Assembly (NCBI RefSeq): GCF_014653695.1
Contig: NZ_BNAR01000001.1
Span: 992,001-1,056,000, forward strand
Length of the DNA stretch: 64,000 nt
Reading direction: 5' to 3'
From: Lentzea cavernae
GTDB lineage: Bacteria; Actinomycetota; Actinomycetes; Mycobacteriales; Pseudonocardiaceae
Positions 55,668-64,000 of the stretch are shown here, piece after piece (the first letter of the stretch is position 1; each line of letters begins with the position of its first letter). Both the position numbers and the translations under genes were made by a program. The notes beneath the pieces were generated by a model. The model made no database searches. It saw only the letters and a program-made list of their open reading frames with translations, and was not told the DNA's origin.

Positions 55668-55673
55668 ATTGTC

Positions 55674-57272
<1,599 letters not shown>

Positions 57273-57286
57273 TGCTCGTCCTCCTC

Positions 57287-57314
57287 TAGAGCGTCGCTCC
57301 AGAGCGGTACTCTA
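57287..57314. promoter_or_regulatory. Operator between acyl-CoA synthetase and TetR
   Basis: GAGCG-T-CGCTC (57289-57299), overlapped by an outer TAGAG (57287) / CTCTA (57310) pair. TACTCT (57308-57313) serves as a TANNNT -10 only 7 bases ahead of the TetR ATG. Confidence 0.55.
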
Positions 57315-57320
57315 ACCCCC

Positions 57321-57860
57321 ATGGCCGACAGACGACAGTCTCTCCTCGACGCGGCGCTCGAACTCGTCGAGGAAGGCGGCCTCGACGCCGTCACCATCGC
57401 GGCGCTCACCGAGCGGTCCGGCATGTCGAACGGCAGCATCTACCACCACTTCGGCAGCCGCGCGGGCGTGTTCGCGAAGCTCTACGCCGACAGCTACGCC
57501 CGGTGCATCGCCGCGATGCTGCCCGCCCTGAACGCGCCCACGACCCGTGAGGGCGTTCGCACGCTGACGTTGAACTACCTCGACTGGGTCATCGCGAACC
57601 CCAGCCGCGCCCGCTTCCTCTACGCCGCACCGGACCACGCCGACCCGGAGGCCAAGATGGTGGAGTTCGGGCCCGTGCTGGCCTGGTTCGCCGCCCGCAT
57701 GGCGTCCGGCGAACTGCGCGCGGTACCGGCGTGGATGCTGGAACCCGTCGCGATGGGACCGGCTCACGAGTCGGTGCGCCGGTACCTGCTCGGGGTGTTC
57801 GACCTGCACCAGGCCCGCGAGTTCATCGCCGACGCCGTGTGGTCCGTGCTCTCGCACTAG
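57321..57860 (+). CDS. TetR-family regulator (fatty-acid type, inferred)
   Basis: 179 residues. HTH: VTIAALTERSGMSNGSIYHHFGSRAGVFAKLYADSY. It starts at ATG 57321, directly after a TACTCT -10 and without a ribosome site, so it is probably leaderless. Its place opposite the acyl-CoA synthetase suggests that it represses that gene and senses acyl-CoA or a fatty acid. It ends 21 bases before the AlkB-like gene. Confidence 0.85.
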   Translation: MADRRQSLLDAALELVEEGGLDAVTIAALTERSGMSNGSIYHHFGSRAGVFAKLYADSYARCIAAMLPALNAPTTREGVRTLTLNYLDWVIANPSRARFLYAAPDHADPEAKMVEFGPVLAWFAARMASGELRAVPAWMLEPVAMGPAHESVRRYLLGVFDLHQAREFIADAVWSVLSH

Positions 57861-57881
57861 TGTTCGATTATGCTGCGGTCC

Positions 57882-58490
57882 ATGCGCCAGGGATCACTGT
57901 TCGACCTGGAGGCGGAGCCGGAACTGGCCCCGCTCGCCCCGCGCCGCACCGACCTCGCGCACGGCGCCTGGATCGACGTCCAGCCGGGCTGGCTCGCGGG
58001 CGCCGACGCGCTGTTCGACCAGCTCGTCGACGAGGTCCCGTGGCGCGCCGAACGCCGGCAGATGTACGACGCGGTGGTCGACGTGCCGCGCCTGCTCTGC
58101 TTCTACGGTGGCGCCCTGCCGTTCGACGTCCTCACCACGGCACGCGAGGCGCTGTCGAAGCACTACCTGGCCGAGCTGAACGAACCGTTCACGACGGCCG
58201 GGCTGTGCTACTACCGCGACGGCCGGGACAGCGTGGCCTGGCACGGCGACACGATCGGCCGCGGCCAGACCGAGGACACGATGGTCGCGATCCTGTCCGT
58301 CGGCACCCCGCGCGCCCTGCTGCTGCGGCCGCGCGGTGGCGGTGAGACGCACAAGTACGCGCTGGGGCACGGCGACCTGCTCGTCATGGGCGGCTCCTGC
58401 CAGCGCACGTGGGAGCACGCCATCCCGAAGACCTCGAAGGTGGTCGGGCCGAGGATCAGCGTCCAGTTCCGCCCGCACGGAGTCCGCTAG
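57882..58490 (+). CDS. AlkB-like 2-oxoglutarate/Fe(II) dioxygenase
   Basis: 202 residues. Iron ligands H121 and D123 (VAWHGDTIG) and H179 (WEHAIPK); 2-oxoglutarate is bound by R191 and R197 in RISVQFR. These match AlkB-type demethylases that repair alkylated nucleic acid bases. ATG 57882 is preferred: TATGCT (57869-57874) stands 7 bases ahead; ATG 57870 is the alternative. The 3' end overlaps the convergent SDR by 35 bases. Confidence 0.87.
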   Translation: MRQGSLFDLEAEPELAPLAPRRTDLAHGAWIDVQPGWLAGADALFDQLVDEVPWRAERRQMYDAVVDVPRLLCFYGGALPFDVLTTAREALSKHYLAELNEPFTTAGLCYYRDGRDSVAWHGDTIGRGQTEDTMVAILSVGTPRALLLRPRGGGETHKYALGHGDLLVMGGSCQRTWEHAIPKTSKVVGPRISVQFRPHGVR

Positions 58491-59403
58491 CGACGAGTTC
58501 CTCGGACACCTCCCACACGCGCCGTGCCTCCTCGGTGCTGCGCAGGCGGCTGTAGAGGGCCTGCTCGGCGGGCGGGCCGCTGAGGTGGCTGACGCGGCTC
58601 GGGCCGTAGAACTCGGCCGCGTCGGGCGTGGTCGCGGCGAGCAGGGCCGGGAGCTGGGCCGACTCCACGGTGCCGAGGACGCCGGCCGAGGACAGGACCC
58701 GGATCATGCGCACGCCGAAGGTGTCGCCGTCACGGCCGATCTCGGGACGGGCCGCGAGCAGGCTCGTCGGAGCGACACCGGGGTGGGAGAGGTTGCTCGT
58801 GATGCCCCAGCCGCCCGCCTCGCTGCGCCGGGCCAGTTCGAGGCCGAACAGGCCGAAGGCGATCTTCGACTGGCTGTAGGCCTTGCCGCCGCTGTAGGAC
58901 CGCTCCCAGTTCAGGTCGTCCCAGTTGATGGCGCCCTGGTTGGCGGCGATGCTGATCTGCGAGGTCACGCGGGCACGGCCGGCCTTCAGCACCGGCAACA
59001 AGCCCATCACCAGGGCGAAGTGGCCCAGGTGGTTGGTGCCGAACTGCAGCTCGAACCCGTCCGCGGTCGTCTGGCGCTCGGGCGGGGTCATCACCCCCGC
59101 GTTGTTGATCAGGATGTGCACGGGCTCGCCCTCCGCCAGCAGCGTTTCGGTCAGCGCGGCGACGGACCGCAGCGACGAGAGGTCGAGCGAGCGCAACGAC
59201 ACGTTCGCGTCCGGGGTCCGCCGGCGGATCTCGGCGACCGCGGCCTCACCCTTGCGCTGGTTGCGGACGGGCATGAGGACCTCGGCCCCCGCCGCCGCGA
59301 GCCGGCCTGCGATGCCGAGCCCGACCCCGTCGCTGGCGCCGGTGACCACGGCACGCCTCCCGGTCAGGTCCGGGACCTCGACGTCGAACTTCTTCCCGCT
59401 CAT
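58456..59403 (-). CDS. SDR family oxidoreductase (protochlorophyllide-reductase-like/retinol-DH type)
   Basis: 315 residues. Cofactor loop [39 protein letters not shown] at the Ser position and [15 protein letters not shown] with Tyr/Lys, followed by a long C-terminal extension typical of this subgroup. ATG 59403 follows AGGGGAG. It is divergent from the XRE regulator, and such pairs are frequent in actinomycetes. Substrate unknown. Confidence 0.85.
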   Translation of the reverse strand: MSGKKFDVEVPDLTGRRAVVTGASDGVGLGIAGRLAAAGAEVLMPVRNQRKGEAAVAEIRRRTPDANVSLRSLDLSSLRSVAALTETLLAEGEPVHILINNAGVMTPPERQTTADGFELQFGTNHLGHFALVMGLLPVLKAGRARVTSQISIAANQGAINWDDLNWERSYSGGKAYSQSKIAFGLFGLELARRSEAGGWGITSNLSHPGVAPTSLLAARPEIGRDGDTFGVRMIRVLSSAGVLGTVESAQLPALLAATTPDAAEFYGPSRVSHLSGPPAEQALYSRLRSTEEARRVWEVSEELVASGLRAGGTGR

Positions 59404-59539
59404 CGCGCACTCCCCTGGTCGTCGTGGTGTTGTCTCCACAGTGGCCGGACGTGCGGGCGCACATCCAGGACCTCTCAGTCCGTGGCTACCGCGACGAGGC
59501 GGCACTACAAAGGAAACCGACACGAAGGAGGGACCCGCT

Positions 59540-60385
59540 GTGGTGATCGACCGAGCCGGCCTCGCGGCGTTCCTGAGGAGCCGCCGGGAGGCGTTGCAAC
59601 CGGAGGACATCGGGCTGCGGCGCGGCCCCCGGCGCCGGACGAACGGCCTGCGCCGCGAGGAGGTCGCCGCGCGGTGCAACATGTCGGCCGACTACTACGC
59701 GCGCCTGGAGCAGGAACGCGGCACGCACCCGTCCGAGCAGATGATCGCCTCGATCGCGGCCGGCCTGCACCTGTCGCTCGACGAGCGCGACCACCTGTTC
59801 CGGCTCGCGGGCCACACCCCGCCGCACCGCGGGTCGATCAGCGAGCACGTCAGCCCCGGTCTCGCGCGGATCTTCGACCGCCTGCACGACACCCCGGCCG
59901 AGATCGTCACCGAACTCGGCGAGACCCTGCGCCAGACCCCGCTCGGCCTCGCGCTCACCGGCGACGCGAGCCGGTACACCGGCCCTGCCCGCAGCCTCGG
60001 CTACCGGTGGTTCACCGATCCGGATTCCCGCGCGCTGTACGACCCCGCCGACCACGGGTTCCTGGGCAGGATGTGGGCATCGGGGCTGCGCGAGGCCGTC
60101 ACCCGGCGCGGCCCCGGTTCCCGCGCGGCGCACTACACCGACCTGCTGCTGGCCCGCAGCGAGGAGTTCCGCACGGTGTGGGAGGCCCAGGAGATCGGCC
60201 TGCGCCCCAAGGAGTTCAAGCGGTACGTCCACCCGAGCGTCGGCGCGCTGGAGCTGCAGTGCCAGACGTTGCTCGACCCCGACCAGCACCACTTCCTGCT
60301 GGTCTACACCGCCACGCCGGGCACCGAGAGCTACGAGAAGCTGCAGCTGCTGTCCGTCATCGGATCCGCTGCGCCAACGGGCTGA
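59540..60385 (+). CDS. XRE-family regulator (MmyB-like)
   Basis: 281 residues. [46 protein letters not shown]. The C-terminal MmyB/MltR-like ligand domain has [34 protein letters not shown] 59540 has GGAGGG upstream. It is divergent from the SDR, a pairing seen widely, with the SDR as probable target. Its 3' end overlaps the convergent channel gene by 29 bases. Confidence 0.87.
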   Translation: MVIDRAGLAAFLRSRREALQPEDIGLRRGPRRRTNGLRREEVAARCNMSADYYARLEQERGTHPSEQMIASIAAGLHLSLDERDHLFRLAGHTPPHRGSISEHVSPGLARIFDRLHDTPAEIVTELGETLRQTPLGLALTGDASRYTGPARSLGYRWFTDPDSRALYDPADHGFLGRMWASGLREAVTRRGPGSRAAHYTDLLLARSEEFRTVWEAQEIGLRPKEFKRYVHPSVGALELQCQTLLDPDQHHFLLVYTATPGTESYEKLQLLSVIGSAAPTG

Positions 60386-60932
60386 GCAGCAGCAACAGCA
60401 GGCTCCAGTAGCTGGTGAAGGGCACCAGCACGAACGCGACCAGCAACAGCGCCGGGGGCAGGACCGCGTGCAGCACCACGGCCCTCGTCAGTCCCGGCGA
60501 CTCGCGGGCGAGCCCGGGACGGCTGTGGATCAGCAGCCTCAGCGCGGCCAGCAGGATGCTGCTCACCAGGATCGTGCCCACGTAGAAGAGCCGGACGAAC
60601 GTGTCCCCGTCGTAGGTCCCCGCCAGCTCCGTGGGGAAAGGCAGCACCACGATCGTCAGCAACCACGCCATGTTCAGCACGACCAGCGGCACGCTGTACT
60701 GCCGCACGTTCTCGAACAGCTGGTGGTGGGTGAACCACAGGTGCGCGATCACCGCGAAGCTCAGCAGGAAGCTGAAGATCTGCGGCCAGTGGTGGGAGAC
60801 CAGCTCGATCGGGGGCTCGTCGCCCGGTTCCGAGGTGATCTCCACCAGCGGCAGCACCAGCAGGGTGATCGCGATCGCGACCACCGCGTCGGTGAAGAGG
60901 ACCAGGCGGTCGGGTTCGCGCTTCATGGACAC
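60357..60932 (-). CDS. TMEM175-family (DUF1211) potassium channel-like protein
   Basis: 191 residues, six membrane segments. The first helix carries DRLVLFTDAVVAIAITLLVLPL, the family filter motif (FSDA-type, here FTDA), and HHWPQIFSFLLSFAVIAHLWFTHHQLF matches the second. Bacterial members are potassium-permeable channels. GTG 60932 start, with ATG 60926 as alternative. Confidence 0.88.
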   Translation of the reverse strand: MSMKREPDRLVLFTDAVVAIAITLLVLPLVEITSEPGDEPPIELVSHHWPQIFSFLLSFAVIAHLWFTHHQLFENVRQYSVPLVVLNMAWLLTIVVLPFPTELAGTYDGDTFVRLFYVGTILVSSILLAALRLLIHSRPGLARESPGLTRAVVLHAVLPPALLLVAFVLVPFTSYWSLLLLLLSPLAQRIR

Positions 60933-60966
60933 CCGGCCAACCTAGTCCTCAAAGGACGACGCGGAC

Positions 60967-62592
60967 TCAGACCACGTCCACGAACACCGGGTTGGCGTAG
61001 AACCAGAGGTCGGCCCACGGGTCGGAGTTCGCGATCTCGTCGATCATCGGGTCACCGGACGAGGTGAGCCGCTTGCCGTCGCTGCCCCGCAGCCGCAGGT
61101 AGAACGACCGCTCGACGTTCTTGAACGTGTGCGTGAAGCGGATCTTGCCCGTGCGCGGCACCTCGAACGTCTTCGTGACGGTCGTCTCCGGCGCCGCGAA
61201 CACGTCGCGGTCGGCCGCGGGCCCGGTCACCGGGCCGGAGATCAGGTCGACCTTGGCCAGCACGGGCTTCGCACCGGAGAAGTTCGGCCCGGAGGCGCGG
61301 TCGACCTCGATCGTGACCTCGACGTCGCCGCCGCGGCGCACGAAGGTCCGGCCGCCCAGCGTCACGCCGCGCAGGTCGTCGCGGGACCGCACGCGCAGCT
61401 CCAGGCCGTCGACCAGGCGCCCGTGCACGGTCAGCACCTTGCCGGACTGCAGGCCGCGCATGACGTCCACATAGGACCTCGACCGGGCGCCGACGACGTT
61501 CGCGCCGTACTGGCCGGGGAAGAAGTCGCCGTAGGCGGTCTGCTTGACGCCCGAGTCGATCGGCGCGCCCTTCGACCCGGTCGTGGCGTAGTCCTGCTTG
61601 CCGGGCGTGAGCGTGTCGTTGAAGACCTGGTGCACGTCCGAGTTGGCGGTGATCCACCACGGCCGGCCCTCGGCGAGCAGCGAGTCCCACAGGCCGCCGA
61701 CCTTCGCGGTCATCCAGTCGAACCCGCCGTGCGTGCGGTAGGACTCCGGCGGGTAGGCCGGGAACGACTCCGGCAGCGGGGCGGCCGTGTCGTAGTAGCC
61801 GCGCGCACGGCCGGAGCCGCCCGCGGACTTCGGCGTGCCGGCGGCCTGGTGGCCGGGCGCGCCCTCCATGCCGACCGCGACGCCGGGGGCCGCGTCGCGC
61901 CAGCCGCGGATCTCGTGCGGGCTGTCGACGCCGCGCCGGGACGGGTGGTTCGCGAACATCAGCGCGATCTCGGTCCGTCCGGAGAGGACCTGCGCCTCCA
62001 GGTACCGCAGTGCGGCCAGGGCGAGCGGTTCGGTGTTGTTCGCGATGCGGCCGTCGTAGGCGAGCTCGAACGCCTTGAGGATGTCGACGGTGTGCTTGCC
62101 GGGCGGCAGGAACACGGTGGCGTGCTCGGCGCCCGGGATGTTCCACTCGAGGCCCTGGTAGACCAGCACGTCGCGCTGCGACCGGCGGACCTTCTCGATG
62201 TCCGGCGTGATCTGGTCGATCGAGAACTTCTGGTGCGCGACCCCGCCGTGGTCGGTGATCACGACCCAGTCGAGGCCGAACTCGTGCGCCTTCGCGACCT
62301 GCTGCGCGATCGTGTACTGGCCGTCGTCGGAGTACTGGGTGTGGATGTGGTGGTCGCCCGCGAACCAGCGGTCGCCGCCGCCCCACGGGTTGACGGGGAC
62401 GTGCGCCGCGGCCGTGCCCGTGCCGACGGCGACTGCTCCGGCGGCGCCGGCCGCGATGCCGAGACCGGCCAGGAACCTGCGGCGCTCGACCGACGACGGG
62501 CGGTCGTCCCCGGGGTCGAGCCAGCTGCCCTCGACCGGTTCGACCTCGTGGTGCGCGTGATCACCGTGCGGGTGATCGTGGGAGTGCGACAT
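60967..62592 (-). CDS. Tat-exported PHP-domain metallohydrolase (CehA/McbA-like)
   Basis: 541 residues. His-rich N terminus (HSHDHPHGDHAHH), then a twin-arginine signal at about 37-62 (ERRRFLAGLGIAAG). PHP motifs: GDHHIHTQYSDDGQYTI, ITDHGGVAH, MFANHPSRRG and ANSDVHQVF, the metal ligands of the PHP phosphoesterase/hydrolase fold. CehA is a carbamate hydrolase, but many homologues have no known substrate. It is probably active outside the membrane. One copy of TCCACATAGGA lies at 61466-61476. Confidence 0.85.
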   Translation of the reverse strand: MSHSHDHPHGDHAHHEVEPVEGSWLDPGDDRPSSVERRRFLAGLGIAAGAAGAVAVGTGTAAAHVPVNPWGGGDRWFAGDHHIHTQYSDDGQYTIAQQVAKAHEFGLDWVVITDHGGVAHQKFSIDQITPDIEKVRRSQRDVLVYQGLEWNIPGAEHATVFLPPGKHTVDILKAFELAYDGRIANNTEPLALAALRYLEAQVLSGRTEIALMFANHPSRRGVDSPHEIRGWRDAAPGVAVGMEGAPGHQAAGTPKSAGGSGRARGYYDTAAPLPESFPAYPPESYRTHGGFDWMTAKVGGLWDSLLAEGRPWWITANSDVHQVFNDTLTPGKQDYATTGSKGAPIDSGVKQTAYGDFFPGQYGANVVGARSRSYVDVMRGLQSGKVLTVHGRLVDGLELRVRSRDDLRGVTLGGRTFVRRGGDVEVTIEVDRASGPNFSGAKPVLAKVDLISGPVTGPAADRDVFAAPETTVTKTFEVPRTGKIRFTHTFKNVERSFYLRLRGSDGKRLTSSGDPMIDEIANSDPWADLWFYANPVFVDVV

Positions 62593-62663
62593 GCGCCGAT
62601 CTCAGCCGGTCAACCTGTCGTGGCAAACGAACGCCAGATGAACCCTTGTACCGGGAATTTCGT

Positions 62664-64000
62664 TCACACGGCCTGGACGGCCAGCAACGCCAGGTCGTCG
62701 TGGTCGTCGCGGTCGAGCCACTTGAGCACGGCCCGCTCGCAGTGCCGTGCGATCTCCTCGGCCGACAACCCCTTGCACTCCTTCAGCACCGCCCGCAGCC
62801 GCTGCTCGCCGAACAGTTCCGAGCGGTCGGTGTGCGCGCGTGCCTCCGTGAACCCGTCGGAGTACAGCACCAGCGTGTCCCCCGGTGCCAGGGTCACCTG
62901 CTCACCGGAGAACCGGACGTCCGCCAGGATGCCGACGATCGCTCCGGTCGCGCTCACCTCGTGCACGCTGCCGTCCGCCCGCAGGACCAGCGGCACGGGA
63001 TGGCCGCCGGACGCGAGCGACAGCCGCGCTCCCCCGTCGGCCAGCGGCACCAGGTCACCGACGACGAGCGTGGTGAACAGCTTCGAGCCGGTGGCGCGCA
63101 ACGACGTGTTCAGCAGGTGCAGCAGCCGCACCGGGTTCGTCTCGACCAGCGACAGCGCCTGCAGCGACTGCCGGACGCGTCCACTGTGGACCGCGGCCTC
63201 CAGGCCGTGGCCGCAGACGTCGCCCAGCACGAACGTCGCCGAACCGTCCGTGCGCGGGTGCACGTCGTAGAAGTCGCCGCCGACCAACGCTCGCTGGTGG
63301 GCGGGGATGAACACCGAGGCCATCGTCACGCCGCGCACCTCGGGCAGCGGCAACGGCAGCAGCGCCGACCGCAGGATCTCGATCGTCCGCTGCTGCTCGG
63401 TCAGCTTCGACGACGACTCCAGCGCCGCGGCGGCGTGCTTGCCGAACAGCCGCACGCGTTCCACGTCGTTCGGCGCGAACTCGCCCTTCCGCACCACGAC
63501 CAGCGCGCCGCCGACCCCGAGCGGCACGGCCAGCGCGCAGCCGAAGTCCTCCGGCACACCCCAGCTGCCTTCACCCAAAGAGGTGATCCTGGTCAGGGTC
63601 GACGTGCCGGTCAGGACCTCGGCGATCTCCGACGCGCGGCGGGGCGTGCGCGTGACCGTCGGCTCACCGCCGTCGCAGCGCCACCACTCGAGCCGATCAC
63701 GTGTGGCGGGCACCACAGCGACGCAGTGCTCGCCCAGCAACTCGGCTGAGAGCTGCACGATCGACTTCAGCGTCAGCTCGCGCGACGTGCCGCCGGCGAG
63801 CCGCAGGTGCGCGTGGTCGAGCGTGGAGTCCGTGAAGTACCAGGCACTCCAGCCGTCGCCGAGATCGTGCTGGCGGCCCGCGACGTGCACGTCGAACTGC
63901 CCGCCGAGGCCCAGGCGGGGGAACCGCTCGGCGGCCGCGGCGTTGCGCACGCGCACCACTCCGGACGGGTCCACGACGAAGACGGCTTCGCGCAGCCCGT
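62664..64000 (-). CDS. PAS/GAF/SpoIIE (PP2C-type) phosphatase, 5' end outside window
   Basis: The frame is open from the right edge, giving about 444 residues. The first ~40 residues (REAVFVVDPSGVVRVRNAAAAERF) look like the tail of a PAS domain. A GAF-like region follows (about 75-205). The SpoIIE domain (~215-444) has VGGDFYDVHP, FVLGDVCGHGLEAA, YSDGFTEARA and DRDDHDDLALLAVQ with the metal-binding aspartates. It acts on anti-anti-sigma factors in partner-switching pathways. A potential start at 63974 is likely internal. Confidence 0.88.
   Translation of the reverse strand, partial: GLREAVFVVDPSGVVRVRNAAAAERFPRLGLGGQFDVHVAGRQHDLGDGWSAWYFTDSTLDHAHLRLAGGTSRELTLKSIVQLSAELLGEHCVAVVPATRDRLEWWRCDGGEPTVTRTPRRASEIAEVLTGTSTLTRITSLGEGSWGVPEDFGCALAVPLGVGGALVVVRKGEFAPNDVERVRLFGKHAAAALESSSKLTEQQRTIEILRSALLPLPLPEVRGVTMASVFIPAHQRALVGGDFYDVHPRTDGSATFVLGDVCGHGLEAAVHSGRVRQSLQALSLVETNPVRLLHLLNTSLRATGSKLFTTLVVGDLVPLADGGARLSLASGGHPVPLVLRADGSVHEVSATGAIVGILADVRFSGEQVTLAPGDTLVLYSDGFTEARAHTDRSELFGEQRLRAVLKECKGLSAEEIARHCERAVLKWLDRDDHDDLALLAVQAV

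Overview
The window is very GC-rich DNA with GTG starts, dense ATGA/GTGA gene overlaps, many TetR/LysR regulators and few insertion elements. The gene families (ParE/ParC pair, DUF4331, DUF1996, FadD-type synthetase, DrrAB transporter, DasR-like operator) point to a soil actinomycete. The family Pseudonocardiaceae (Lentzea/Saccharothrix type) is my best guess, from gene content only. No rRNA, tRNA or CRISPR was seen. Both ends cut genes: trpB at the left and a PAS/GAF/SpoIIE phosphatase at the right.

Layout. 1-1.5 kb: end of the tryptophan operon (trpB-trpA) with a hairpin. 1.6-6.5 kb: three TetR regulators around an SGNH hydrolase and a two-gene meta-cleavage module (alpha/beta hydrolase plus extradiol dioxygenase). 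6.5-10.8 kb: an amino-acid catabolic island of FAD oxidase, DauR-like regulator, ornithine-cyclodeaminase-family enzyme and D-threonine-aldolase-family PLP enzyme. 10.8-18.5 kb: regulator/enzyme pairs (TetR-SDR, LysR-reductase, MarR-Bcr/CflA efflux), an amidohydrolase, a CALB-like secreted lipase and a MerR. 18.5-24.5 kb: parE-parC, the second type II topoisomerase pair; parE carries an in-frame 485-residue HNH intein at the conserved EGDSA motif.

25-31.4 kb: an aminotransferase, then the operon DUF4331 / TPR / NicO-type metal exporter with a His-Gly repeat, then an orphan anti-sigma-like protein. 31.6-37 kb: TetR with a DrrAB-like exporter, a small kinase, a bile-acid:sodium symporter, a decayed luciferase-like oxidoreductase and an MFS protein. 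37.4-38.8 kb: a CBM2-GH18 chitinase behind a DasR-type (dre) operator. 39.7-46 kb: a tightly coupled branched-chain-type ABC operon (binding protein, fused LivH-LivM, LivG, LivF) that continues into a secreted anchored protein and a small membrane protein, preceded by KstR-like palindromes. 46-51 kb: secreted or surface proteins (SGNH hydrolase, DUF4142, DUF1996, alginate-lyase family). 51.2-54.7 kb: a short TA-flanked inverted-repeat element abutting ilvD, then LysR/SDR. 54.8-64 kb: PRC-barrel/DUF2382 protein, acyl-CoA synthetase with TetR, AlkB-like dioxygenase, SDR/XRE pair, TMEM175-like channel, Tat-exported PHP hydrolase and the partial phosphatase.

The region reads as ordinary accessory actinomycete chromosome built of regulator-target pairs. 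The most unusual items are the ParE intein, the MITE-like element in front of ilvD, two over-represented TCCAC-type 11-mers, a set of apparently leaderless TANNNT promoters, and the KstR-like sites on the liv-type operon.
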